Below are positions 1 to 6,822 of a stretch of DNA of 9,371 nucleotides, piece by piece (the first letter of the stretch is position 1; each line of letters begins with the position of its first letter). Made by a program: the position numbers and the translations under genes. Under the pieces are notes generated by a model that did not search any database, had not been told where the DNA came from, and was given only the letters and a program-made list of their open reading frames with translations. The stretch covers positions 1-9,371 of the forward strand of contig JAJYBX010000045.1 in the NCBI GenBank assembly GCA_021778785.1. Reading direction: 5' to 3'. The stretch is from Acidobacteriota bacterium (lineage in GTDB: Bacteria > Acidobacteriota > Holophagae > Holophagales > Holophagaceae).

Positions 1-3
1 CGC

Positions 4-1272
4 ATGACTGAATCCCACCGGGCCCGTCTCGCGATCTTCTTCACGGTGTTCATGGACCTGCTGGGGTTCGGCATCGTCATTCCGATCCTCCCCCTCTACG
101 CCAAGGCCATCGCGGATCACCCCAGCCCCTGGATGGCCCATGTGGATCGCTTCCTCGGACTCGGCGGGGCCGGCACCACCCCCGGGGCCTTCTGGGCGGG
201 CGTGGCCTTCCTGGCCTTCAGCCTCATGCAGTTCATCGCCACCCCCATCCTGGGCCGCGTCTCCGACCTGGTGGGCCGCAAGCCGGTGCTCTGGATCAGC
301 CTGATCGGCACCGCCGTGGGCTATGTGATGCTGGCCCTCACCAGCCGCTTCGAGTGGGTGCTGGCGGCCCGCGTCCTGGATGGCATCACGGGCGGCAACA
401 TCTCCGTGGCCCAGGCCGCCATGGCCGACAGCTCGAAGCCGGAGGAGCGGTCGAAGGTCATGGGCATGATCGGTGCCGCCTTCGGCCTCGGCTTCGTGCT
501 GGGTCCCGCGCTGGCGGGCCTCCTCAGCGGCAGCGCCATGGGCCAGCGGATGCTGGCCACCCACGGCTGGCACCTGCCCTTCTTCGTCGCGGCCGGCCTG
601 TCCGTGCTGGCCTCCCTCATGGTGATCTTCTGGATGCCGGAGACCCTCACGGACGAGGTGCGGGGCCGGGCCAAGACCGAGGAGAGCCGCGGCCATGCGC
701 TGGTCCAGGCCATGAAGCGGCCGGGCATGACCCAGATCATGGCCATCGCCCTCCTCGCCATGGCCGGCTTCTCCATGATGGAGGGCACCTTCGCCCTGCT
801 GGCCCACGCCCGCTTCGACTTCCACCAGCGCGAGGTGGGCTACCTCTTCGCCTACATCGGCATCCTCATCGTGCTCTACCAGGGCGGCCTCGTCCGCATG
901 GTCGCCAAGCGGATCCCCGAGCGCGCGGCCCTGTGGACGGGCCTGCTCCTGATGGCCCTGTCCCTGCCCTTCCTGCCCACCGCCCCCTGGAAGTGGCCCT
1001 TCCTGCTCGTCCTGATCCCCATGGCCTGGGGCAGCGGCATGAACACCACGGCCACCTCCGCCCTGGCCAGCCGCCTCACGCCCGCGGAGGACCAGGGAGG
1101 GCTCTTCGGCACCATGAACGCCATGACCGGCCTGGGCCGCATCGTGGGCCCCCTGGCCGGCACCTTCATCTTCGCCCGGTGGGGGGGCCACGCCACCTAC
1201 CTGGCCTCCGCAGGGATGATGGCCGTGGCGCTGCTGCTGGCCTTCACCCTGCCGCGCAAGGAGCCCGCATGA
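4..1272 (+). CDS. MFS transporter, TCR/Tet (drug:H+ antiporter) type
   Basis: Inner-membrane secondary transporter of 422 aa with about 12 hydrophobic segments (roughly residues 7-30, 64-84, 94-114, 117-135, 156-176, 190-212, 243-265, 277-297, 307-325, 333-352, 365-390, 397-417). The first helix carries DLLGFGIVIPILP (residues 18-30), matching the TetA-type opening with its conserved Asp (D18). MFS motif A, GRVSDLVGRKPVL, is at 84-96 with D88 and R92. The antiporter motif C, GAAFGLGFVLGPALAG, is at 157-172. These are typical of proton-coupled efflux pumps of the TetA/multidrug group. The loop between helices 1 and 2 (about 32-63) looks longer than in TetA. The substrate cannot be read from sequence; tetracycline resistance should not be assumed. 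The ATG lies 3 nt from the window edge, so its ribosome binding site cannot be judged. The stop overlaps the hutH start by 4 nt. Confidence 0.93.
   Translation: MTESHRARLAIFFTVFMDLLGFGIVIPILPLYAKAIADHPSPWMAHVDRFLGLGGAGTTPGAFWAGVAFLAFSLMQFIATPILGRVSDLVGRKPVLWISLIGTAVGYVMLALTSRFEWVLAARVLDGITGGNISVAQAAMADSSKPEERSKVMGMIGAAFGLGFVLGPALAGLLSGSAMGQRMLATHGWHLPFFVAAGLSVLASLMVIFWMPETLTDEVRGRAKTEESRGHALVQAMKRPGMTQIMAIALLAMAGFSMMEGTFALLAHARFDFHQREVGYLFAYIGILIVLYQGGLVRMVAKRIPERAALWTGLLLMALSLPFLPTAPWKWPFLLVLIPMAWGSGMNTTATSALASRLTPAEDQGGLFGTMNAMTGLGRIVGPLAGTFIFARWGGHATYLASAGMMAVALLLAFTLPRKEPA
1258..1263 (+). promoter_or_regulatory. Ribosome binding site of hutH
   Basis: AAGGAG lies 5 nt upstream of the ATG at 1269, inside the last codons of the MFS gene. 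It fixes the hutH start at the ATGA overlap, although the reading frame stays open far upstream. Confidence 0.75.
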
Positions 1273-2759
1273 TCCGCCTGGACGGACAGTCCCTCACCGC
1301 CCCCCTGCTGGCCCGCATCGCGGCCGGCGAGGGCGTCTCGCTGGACGAAGGGACCCTCTCGAAGGTGGCCGAGAACCGCGCCGTGGTGGACCGCATCGTG
1401 GCGGAGGGCCGCACGGTCTATGGCATCAACACCGGCTTCGGCCAGTTCGCCACGGTGGTGATCCCCCCCGACCAGCTCCAGCAGCTTCAGCTCAACCTGG
1501 TGCGCAGCCACGCCGCCGGGGTGGGCGAGCCGCTGCCGAAGGACCAGACCCGGGCCCTCATGGCCGCCCGCATCAACTGCCTGCTGAAGGCCCACAGCGG
1601 CATCCGGCCCGAGCCCATCCGCCTGCTGGCGGACTGCCTCAACCGGGACATCGTGCCGGTCGTGCCCAGCCAGGGCAGCGTGGGCGCCAGCGGTGACCTG
1701 GCCCCCCTGGCCCACATGGCCCTGCTCCTGGTGGGCGAAGGCCTGGCCTGGGGCGCGTCGGGCCCCATCCCAGGCGGCGAGGCCCTGGAGCGGGCCGGCC
1801 TGGCCCCCGTGGTGCTGCAGGCCAAGGAGGGCCTGGCCCTCATCAACGGCACCCAGCTCATCACGGCCCTGGGCAACCTTGCGGTGGCCCGGCTGCAGCG
1901 GCTGGTCCCGCTCTCCGACGAGATCGCCGCCCTCAGCCTGGAGGCCCTGCGCGGCACCCGCGCCGCCTTCGATCCGCGCATCCACGCGGCCCGGCCCCAT
2001 CCGGGCCAGGTCGCCGCCGCGGGCCACATGCGGGAGATCCTGGGCGAGACCAGCGCCATCGCCGAGAGCCATCGCGACTGCCACCGGGTGCAGGACGCCT
2101 ACAGCCTCCGCTGCATCCCCCAGGTCCACGGCGTCACCCGGGACGCCCTGGCCTTCGCCGGGGCCATCCTGGAGCGGGAGCTGAACGCGGCCACGGACAA
2201 CCCGATGATCTTCACGGACACGCAGGAATCCCGCTCCGGCGGCAACTTCCACGGCCAGTACCCGGCCTTCGCCTGCGACGTGCTGGCCATCGCCGCCGCG
2301 GACCTCGCCAGCATCTCCGAGCGCCGCCAGGAGCGCCTCGTGAACCCCGCCTACAGCGACCTGCCCGCCTTCCTCACGTCCAACGGCGGCCTGGAATCGG
2401 GCTTCATGATGGCCCACGTCACCAGCGCGGCCCTGGTCTCCGAACTGAAGGGCCTGGCCCAGCCCGCCTGCGTGGACACCATCCCCACCAGCGCCGGCAA
2501 GGAGGATCACGTGAGCATGGGCCCCATCGCCGCCCGCAAGCTCCTCCGCGCCGTGGACGGCCTGGAGCAGGTGCTGGCCATCGAGGCCCGCATGGCCCTC
2601 GAGGGCGTGCGGCTCGTGGGCCTGGCGCCGGCGAAGGGACTGGAACCGCTGCTGGGGCGGCTCGAAACCGCCTGTGCCCCCTGGACCGACCGGGCCATGT
2701 TCGAGGAGATCCAGACCACCTCCAGGGCCCTGCGGGACCACCAGGAAGCGGTCCGGTGA
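1269..2759 (+). CDS. hutH: Histidine ammonia-lyase (histidase)
   Basis: Cytosolic enzyme (496 aa; the family is about 500-510) that deaminates L-histidine to trans-urocanate and ammonia, the first step of histidine degradation. The MIO electrophile is formed from Ala140-Ser141-Gly142 in GSVGASGDLAPLAH (137-149 region), the signature of aromatic amino-acid lyases. The catalytic tyrosine loop YGINTGFG is at 51-58. Ser80-His81 in NLVRSHAAGVG is the HAL-type substrate selectivity pair, unlike the His-Leu of tyrosine or Phe-Leu of phenylalanine ammonia-lyases. The EDHVSMG motif (412-418) carries the HAL-type Glu412. FHGQYPAF (327-334) and NPMIF (311-315) are further family blocks. All key residues are present. 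No hutU, hutI or hutG is nearby, so the remaining pathway must be elsewhere or absent. The start is the ATG in the ATGA overlap with the MFS stop, supported by the AAGGAG upstream; the 4-nt overlap downstream is GTGA. Confidence 0.97.
   Translation: MIRLDGQSLTAPLLARIAAGEGVSLDEGTLSKVAENRAVVDRIVAEGRTVYGINTGFGQFATVVIPPDQLQQLQLNLVRSHAAGVGEPLPKDQTRALMAARINCLLKAHSGIRPEPIRLLADCLNRDIVPVVPSQGSVGASGDLAPLAHMALLLVGEGLAWGASGPIPGGEALERAGLAPVVLQAKEGLALINGTQLITALGNLAVARLQRLVPLSDEIAALSLEALRGTRAAFDPRIHAARPHPGQVAAAGHMREILGETSAIAESHRDCHRVQDAYSLRCIPQVHGVTRDALAFAGAILERELNAATDNPMIFTDTQESRSGGNFHGQYPAFACDVLAIAAADLASISERRQERLVNPAYSDLPAFLTSNGGLESGFMMAHVTSAALVSELKGLAQPACVDTIPTSAGKEDHVSMGPIAARKLLRAVDGLEQVLAIEARMALEGVRLVGLAPAKGLEPLLGRLETACAPWTDRAMFEEIQTTSRALRDHQEAVR
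2743..2748 (+). promoter_or_regulatory. Ribosome binding site of the HD-domain gene
   Basis: AGGAAG lies 7 nt upstream of the GTG at 2756 and within the 3' end of hutH. It supports the GTG start that overlaps the hutH stop. Confidence 0.55.
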
Positions 2760-3436
2760 GCCACCCCGCCCCCTGGCGCCCCGCCTGCGAGAAGGCCCTC
2801 CGGGACTTCTCCGATGCGGATGCCATCCGCCTGTGGGGCATCGGGCACGAGGTGGATGGCGCCTACCGGCCCATCTTCAACTACCGCTTCGAGCACACCT
2901 ACGCCGCCGTGCTGCTGGCCCGGTGGCTGGCCCCCGCCACGGGCGCCGATCTGGAGGTGGTGGAGTGCGCGGCCTGGCTGCACGACGTGGCCAAGCGCCT
3001 CCGGGATCCGGGCTCGAAGGACACCCACGCCCAGGACGCCTCGGCCCAGGTGGAGGAGATCCTGGCGGACACGGACTTCCCCAAGGCCAAGATCCCCGCC
3101 GTGCGGCACGCCATCGAGCGGCACGTGGGGCTCCGGCTGACGAAGCGCCTGGAACCCCTGGAGACTGCCTGCCTCTGGGACTGCGACAAGCTCAGCAAGA
3201 TCGGCGCGGCCAGCTTGATCCACTTCGGGTGCATCAGCGGTGCCTTCCAGCCCATCACCACGGCGGAGATCCTGCTGCGGGGCGAGGCGTGGATTCCCCT
3301 GGCCCGGGGCATCGTCGAGTCCCTGAACACCGATCCTGCCCGGGAGGAGGGGCGGCGGCGCCTGGCCTTCCTGGAGGCCCACTACGCCCAGCTTCGCCGC
3401 GAGTGGGCCGATCCCACGGAGGTGACGCCCCCATGA
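2756..3436 (+). CDS. HD-domain metal-dependent phosphohydrolase
   Basis: Soluble protein of 226 aa of the HD superfamily, metal-dependent phosphohydrolases that cleave phosphate esters, nucleotides or cyclic dinucleotides. Candidate metal ligands appear in the expected order: His47 (RFEHTYA), the His76-Asp77 pair (AAWLHDVAK), His91 (DTHAQDASA), His118 or His123 (RHAIERHVG), and Asp144 (WDCDKLSKIG). This spacing resembles the small single-domain YedJ/YpgQ-like enzymes rather than HD-GYP or RelA/SpoT proteins, since no GYP motif or synthetase domain is present. The substrate is unknown. There is no signal peptide or membrane segment. The GTG start is chosen because it forms a 4-nt GTGA overlap with the hutH stop and is preceded by AGGAAG; the natural MSHPAPWRP N-terminus follows. 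The next gene starts in a further ATGA overlap. Confidence 0.87.
   Translation: MSHPAPWRPACEKALRDFSDADAIRLWGIGHEVDGAYRPIFNYRFEHTYAAVLLARWLAPATGADLEVVECAAWLHDVAKRLRDPGSKDTHAQDASAQVEEILADTDFPKAKIPAVRHAIERHVGLRLTKRLEPLETACLWDCDKLSKIGAASLIHFGCISGAFQPITTAEILLRGEAWIPLARGIVESLNTDPAREEGRRRLAFLEAHYAQLRREWADPTEVTPP
3418..3425 (+). promoter_or_regulatory. Strong ribosome binding site of the HEAT-repeat gene
   Basis: GGAGGTGA, a near-perfect complement of the 16S rRNA 3' end, sits 7 nt upstream of the ATG at 3433. It is the strongest Shine-Dalgarno sequence in the window. It fixes the start of the HEAT-repeat protein, whose frame is open hundreds of bases upstream. Confidence 0.85.
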
Positions 3437-5694
3437 GCGGCTTCCTCGAACTCTCCCAGAGCATGGCCATGGCCATCAAGTCGCTGCAGATGTACACCGC
3501 GGCGCACCCCCGCACCCAGGAGGCCGTGGCCGCCTCCCACGCCCAGCTGACCGCCCTCCTGGCCGGTCAGGAGCGGATGCAGTTCGTGGCCAGCGCCGGC
3601 CGGGCCTTCGTGGACGGACAGGTGGTGGAGGTCCGCTCCCCCCAGCTCACCGCGCTGATCCGGCAGGTTTCCGAACGGGGGCTGAACGGGTTCCGGTTCG
3701 AGCGGGGTGTCACCCCCGGGGAGTTTCTGGCCTTCCTGCAGGTTCTCATCCTCAAGCCCCAGCGGATCGAGGAGCAGGGCGGGTTCGAGGCCCTGCTGGC
3801 CGCCGAGGGCGTGCGGCACATCAAGGTCTCCCAGACCCGCTACGAAGAGGTGCGCGAGGGCGACGGCGGCGAGGCGGAACGCGAGGAGCGCGCCCCGGCC
3901 TTCGACGCCGCCCCGCCGCCCCCCGCCCCCACCCCCTCGCCCGACAGCCTGGTGAAGGTCATCCGCGAGGCCCTGCTGGCCGCCCTGGGTGCCGCCGGGG
4001 ACCCCCCAGCCGGAAGCGGCGGGGCCGGCGGTCTGCAGGCCTTCCTCCCCGCGGATCTGAGCGGCCTGGGCCCGCTGGGTTACCAGCTGGGCCTGGGCGA
4101 CGGGATGCCCACGCCGATCCAGCTCGCGACCCTGCGCCAGGTGCTCATGAGCCTCTCGCCTGAACGGCAGCTCGGCCTGCTCGCGGGCATGACCACCCTG
4201 CCCGCCCACCCCCAGGGTCTGGCCCTCGGCGTGCGGGCCCTGGCGGGCGAGATGCTGGCCGTGGCCACCAGCTCCCTGCTCGGGAAGGGCGCCACCTGGA
4301 CCCAGCTCCGGGGGCCCCTGCAGGAGATCCTGCGCCCCCTGCCCGACCGCGAGGCCCTGGTGCGGGCCCTGGCCGTCCACCTCCGGTCCATGGGCCAGGA
4401 CGCCTCCCAGGTGGAGAACCTGCTCCGGCACCTCGACTGGGAGCACCTCAGCCTGGAGGCCCGGCTCCTGAAAGTGCTGGAGGAGGGCCATCTCTTCGAG
4501 CTCAGCCACGAACAGCGCCTGGCCTTCCTGCGGGAGTTGCTGGACCTCCGCCGCTTCGACGAATTCATCCGTGTGCAGGACATCCTCCTGGAGGTGCTCC
4601 GCTCCGAGCTGGTGGAGCTGCGCCTGAAGGCCATCCAGACCCTGGCCGGCATCGCCCGCTGGGCCGCGGATCCCGGCCTTCCCTTCGACATCGAGGGCCC
4701 CCTGGCCGAAGCCCTGAGGGCCCACTTCGCCTGGGAGGCGGATCCCCCCGTCCACCGCTGGAACGTCGAGGCCCTGGAGGCCCTGCTGGCGGCCCTGGTG
4801 CAGCGGGGCGACCTGGCCCTCGTCCTGACCGACCTCTCGGAGCTCCAGGGGCTCTGCGAGTTCCAGGGGGAACAGCCCGCCTGGCGCGTCGAGGCCCTGG
4901 GGACGCTGAAGGCCAGCCTGGCCCGCCCCGCCCTGCTGGAGGCCGCCACCGCACAGGTCCTGACCCGGGAGAAGGATCTGCTGGCCCGGGAGATCCTCCC
5001 CTACCTCGAGGCCGTGGGCGCGCCCATGGCCCAGCACCTCATCGGCCGGCTGGGCAGCGAGCAGGACCGCACCCGGCGCGGCCGTCTGGTGGAAGCCATC
5101 CGCAGCCTGGGCGCAGAGGCCCTGCCCCCGCTCCTGGAGGCCCTGGGCGCCCCGGCGTGGTATCTCATCCGCAACGCCCTCACCCTGCTGGGCGACCTGG
5201 GCGATGCCAGCTGCATGCCGCCCATCGTGCCCCTGCTGAGGCATCCTGAGCCCCGCGTCCGGCGCACGGCGGTGCGGGCCCTCTGGAAGCTCGGCGGCCC
5301 GGCCGCCGAACCCCACCTGCTGCCCCGCCTGAAGGACACCGACGCCGAGACGCTGCAGGAGATCCTCTTCGTCCTGGGGCAGATGCGCTCGGAGGCCTCC
5401 CTGGCTCCGCTCTCGGAGATGGTCCAGGACAAGCGGACCCCCGAGCGCGCCCGTCTCCAGGTACTGGACGCCCTGGCCCACATCGCCTCCCCGAAATCCG
5501 TCCCGGCCCTCGTCGAGCTCCTCCGCCGCAAGGGCTTCTTCGGCGGCGCAGAACCCCTGGCCGTGCGGCTGGCCGCCGCCCGGGCCCTGGCCGCCGTGGC
5601 GACCCCCGAGGCCAGGGAGCAGCTGCAGAAGATCCTCGGAGCCGAGCCCAAGGGCGAGGACCGGGACGCGCTGCATCGGATGGCGGCCCCGTGA
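3433..5694 (+). CDS. HEAT-repeat protein with a distinct N-terminal domain
   Basis: A 753-aa soluble protein with no signal peptide or membrane segment; no named family member is recognised. Residues 1-140 form a compact alpha/beta-looking domain (KSLQMYTAAHPRTQEAV at 16-32, FVDGQVVEV at 59-67, GLNGFRFERGVTPGEFLAFL at 83-102, GVRHIKVSQTRYEEV at 126-140). I recall similar stretches at the N-termini of HEAT and HD-GYP proteins in Acidobacteriota and deltaproteobacteria, but this is memory, not a search. A charged then Pro-rich linker follows (141-172). The middle (173-540) is helical, Leu/Glu/Arg-rich. Residues 546-736 hold about six HEAT/PBS-lyase-like repeats, for example the ones beginning near 571, 606, 637, 672 and 708, each a pair of helices ending in a P-x-L-x-x-L pattern. 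Such repeats bind partner proteins, so a scaffold or regulator role is inferred. The start is set by GGAGGTGA. The stop overlaps the kinase start (GTGA), suggesting the two proteins are made together. Confidence 0.85.
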   Translation: MSGFLELSQSMAMAIKSLQMYTAAHPRTQEAVAASHAQLTALLAGQERMQFVASAGRAFVDGQVVEVRSPQLTALIRQVSERGLNGFRFERGVTPGEFLAFLQVLILKPQRIEEQGGFEALLAAEGVRHIKVSQTRYEEVREGDGGEAEREERAPAFDAAPPPPAPTPSPDSLVKVIREALLAALGAAGDPPAGSGGAGGLQAFLPADLSGLGPLGYQLGLGDGMPTPIQLATLRQVLMSLSPERQLGLLAGMTTLPAHPQGLALGVRALAGEMLAVATSSLLGKGATWTQLRGPLQEILRPLPDREALVRALAVHLRSMGQDASQVENLLRHLDWEHLSLEARLLKVLEEGHLFELSHEQRLAFLRELLDLRRFDEFIRVQDILLEVLRSELVELRLKAIQTLAGIARWAADPGLPFDIEGPLAEALRAHFAWEADPPVHRWNVEALEALLAALVQRGDLALVLTDLSELQGLCEFQGEQPAWRVEALGTLKASLARPALLEAATAQVLTREKDLLAREILPYLEAVGAPMAQHLIGRLGSEQDRTRRGRLVEAIRSLGAEALPPLLEALGAPAWYLIRNALTLLGDLGDASCMPPIVPLLRHPEPRVRRTAVRALWKLGGPAAEPHLLPRLKDTDAETLQEILFVLGQMRSEASLAPLSEMVQDKRTPERARLQVLDALAHIASPKSVPALVELLRRKGFFGGAEPLAVRLAAARALAAVATPEAREQLQKILGAEPKGEDRDALHRMAAP

Positions 5695-6776
5695 CCCTCC
5701 CCGGCGCCCATCCCGATCCCCGCGAGCTGATGGAGGCCTTCGAGGCCTTCACCGCGGCCTCCCAGCAGCTCCAGACCCGCTACGAGGCGCTCCAGGGCCA
5801 GCTGGGCCAGCTCCAGGGGGAGCTGCAGACCGTGCTGGAGGCCGTCCCCTTCGCCATCTGGGTGCTGGGCGAGGACGGCTCGCTCCGCTTCACCAACCGC
5901 CCCGAGGGCCTGGAGGGCAGCTTCCTGGAAGGGCCGGCCCCATGGGAATCCGGCAGCCCCGCGGGGCTCCGGCGCTTCCAGTCCGCCGCCGGCCGGGAGC
6001 TGATCTTCGAGGAGGAGCGCCGCCCGGTCCCCCGCGGCGGCACCATCGTCACTCTCCGGGATGTCACCGAGGCAGTGTTCAGGGCCCAGCAGGAGACCCG
6101 CGAGGACCGGCTGGCCGCCATGGGCCGCATGGCCGCGGAGCTGGCCCATGAGATCCGGAACCCGCTCGGGAGCCTCGCGCTCTTCTCCGGCATGCTCGTG
6201 GAGGATCTGGCGGACCAGGAGGGTCCCCTGGAACTCGCCCGCAAGATGCAGGAGGGCGTGGGGCGGCTGAACCGGCTGGTGGGCAACACCCTCTCCTTCA
6301 GCCGGGACCTCCATCCCCGGCGCGAGACCATTCCGCTCCACCCCTTCTGGGAGGATGCGCTGCGCTCCGCCACCCTGGCCGAGAGCGTGCCCTGGGAGAA
6401 CCGCATTCCCGCCGCGGCGGCCTGGGAGGGCGACCCCGACCTGCTGCGCCAGGTGGCCCAGAACCTCATCCAGAACGCCAACCGGGCCCTGGAGGAGGTG
6501 CCGGGGCCCCGGGTGGTGCTCACCGCCGCCGAGGAGGAGGTGGGGGGCCGCCGCTGCTGGCACCTCACCCTGGCCGACAACGGCTGCGGCATCCCCGCCG
6601 GGGCCCTGTCCCGGGTCTTTGATCCCTTCTTCAGCACCTTCGGCGGCGGCACCGGGCTGGGGCTGGCGGTCTGCCACCGCATCATGGTGGCCCACGGCGG
6701 TCTCCTCTTCCTGGAAAGCCAGGAGGGACGTGGTACGACGGTCCACCTCAGGCTCGACGCCGCCCTTCCGGCGTGA
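5691..6776 (+). CDS. Soluble PAS-containing sensor histidine kinase
   Basis: Cytoplasmic two-component kinase of 361 aa. Order: a coiled coil (about 11-50, Gln/Leu-rich heptads), a short PAS-like domain (about 47-128, AVPFAIWVLGEDGSLRFTN through TLRDVTE), the HisKA dimerisation and phosphoacceptor domain with H-box HEIRNP (His153), and the HATPase domain with the N box NLIQNANRA (Asn258, Asn262), DNGCG (296-300), FDPFFSTF (310-317) and the G2 box GTGLGL (320-325). The ATP-binding and phosphotransfer residues are intact. The layout resembles NtrB/FlrB/ZraS-type kinases that pair with sigma-54 response regulators; that pairing is inference. No receiver domain or response regulator gene is in the window, and no transmembrane segment exists, so the signal is likely internal or delivered by a partner such as the upstream HEAT protein. 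The GTG start gives a GTGA overlap but has no clear Shine-Dalgarno; the ATG at 5730 is an alternative. Confidence 0.93.
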   Translation: MTLPGAHPDPRELMEAFEAFTAASQQLQTRYEALQGQLGQLQGELQTVLEAVPFAIWVLGEDGSLRFTNRPEGLEGSFLEGPAPWESGSPAGLRRFQSAAGRELIFEEERRPVPRGGTIVTLRDVTEAVFRAQQETREDRLAAMGRMAAELAHEIRNPLGSLALFSGMLVEDLADQEGPLELARKMQEGVGRLNRLVGNTLSFSRDLHPRRETIPLHPFWEDALRSATLAESVPWENRIPAAAAWEGDPDLLRQVAQNLIQNANRALEEVPGPRVVLTAAEEEVGGRRCWHLTLADNGCGIPAGALSRVFDPFFSTFGGGTGLGLAVCHRIMVAHGGLLFLESQEGRGTTVHLRLDAALPA

Positions 6777-6787
6777 CGCAGGTCACA
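6772..6787. promoter_or_regulatory. Palindrome resembling a CRP/FNR-family operator
   Basis: CGTGA-CGCAGG-TCACA matches the CRP-family consensus TGTGA-N6-TCACA at 9 of 10 half-site positions. Its core GTGAC-N4-GTCAC is a perfect inverted repeat. It overlaps the kinase stop codon and the proposed -35 hexamer of the ppa promoter, a position where binding would normally repress. It could be chance, or the operator of another palindrome-binding regulator. Confidence 0.3.
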
Positions 6788-6801
6788 AGTCGTGCAAAAA
6801 T
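6773..6801 (+). promoter_or_regulatory. Candidate sigma70-type promoter upstream of ppa
   Basis: GTGACG at 6773-6778 (4 of 6 matches to TTGACA, including the TGAC core) is followed after exactly 17 nt by AAAAAT at 6796-6801 (4 of 6 matches to TATAAT). The A-run is the most AT-rich spot in this GC-rich gap. Transcription would start near 6808, leaving a leader of about 14 nt before the ppa ATG. The weak individual hexamers keep confidence low. Confidence 0.35.
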
Positions 6802-6822
6802 GGAGGATTCGCGGAGCCTCCA
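6801..6822 (+). promoter_or_regulatory. Possible hairpin around the ppa translation start
   Basis: TGGAGG (6801-6806) can pair with CCTCCA (6817-6822), with a 10-nt loop holding GGAG (6813-6816), the ribosome binding site 5 nt before the ATG at 6822. The stem covers a second Shine-Dalgarno-like GGAGGA and reaches the A of the start codon. It could form only in transcripts that enter from upstream, because a start near 6808 would omit the left arm. Confidence 0.3.

Noticed and set aside
354..1268. A possible 305-residue N-terminal extension of HutH in the same frame
   Set aside because: The extension is Arg/Pro/His/Gly-rich noise overlapping the MFS gene. HutH family length and the AAGGAG at 1258 fix the start at 1269.
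4..1272. Calling the MFS gene a tetracycline resistance determinant
   Set aside because: Motifs A and C are shared by the wider drug:H+ antiporter family, and the sequence differs from known Tet pumps. The substrate cannot be inferred.
1197..2741. A 514-codon open frame on the - strand opposite hutH
   Set aside because: hutH on the + strand is unambiguous, and the antisense product is low-complexity with no recognisable motif.
1269..2759. HutH as a tyrosine or phenylalanine ammonia-lyase
   Set aside because: The selectivity pair is Ser-His and EDHVSMG is HAL-type.
2674..3432. An N-terminal extension of the HEAT protein upstream of 3433
   Set aside because: The frame is open but encodes Arg/Pro/Gly-rich nonsense within the HD gene. 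GGAGGTGA directly before 3433 marks the true start.
3382..5676. A 764-codon open frame on the - strand opposite the HEAT-repeat gene
   Set aside because: Its translation is a Gly/Gln/Leu/His-rich shadow without domains, produced by GC-rich codon use on the + strand. The + strand frame has HEAT repeats, a strong ribosome binding site and coupled starts.
5001..6746. A 581-codon open frame on the - strand under the HEAT and kinase genes
   Set aside because: It spans two clearly coding + strand genes and has shadow-type composition.
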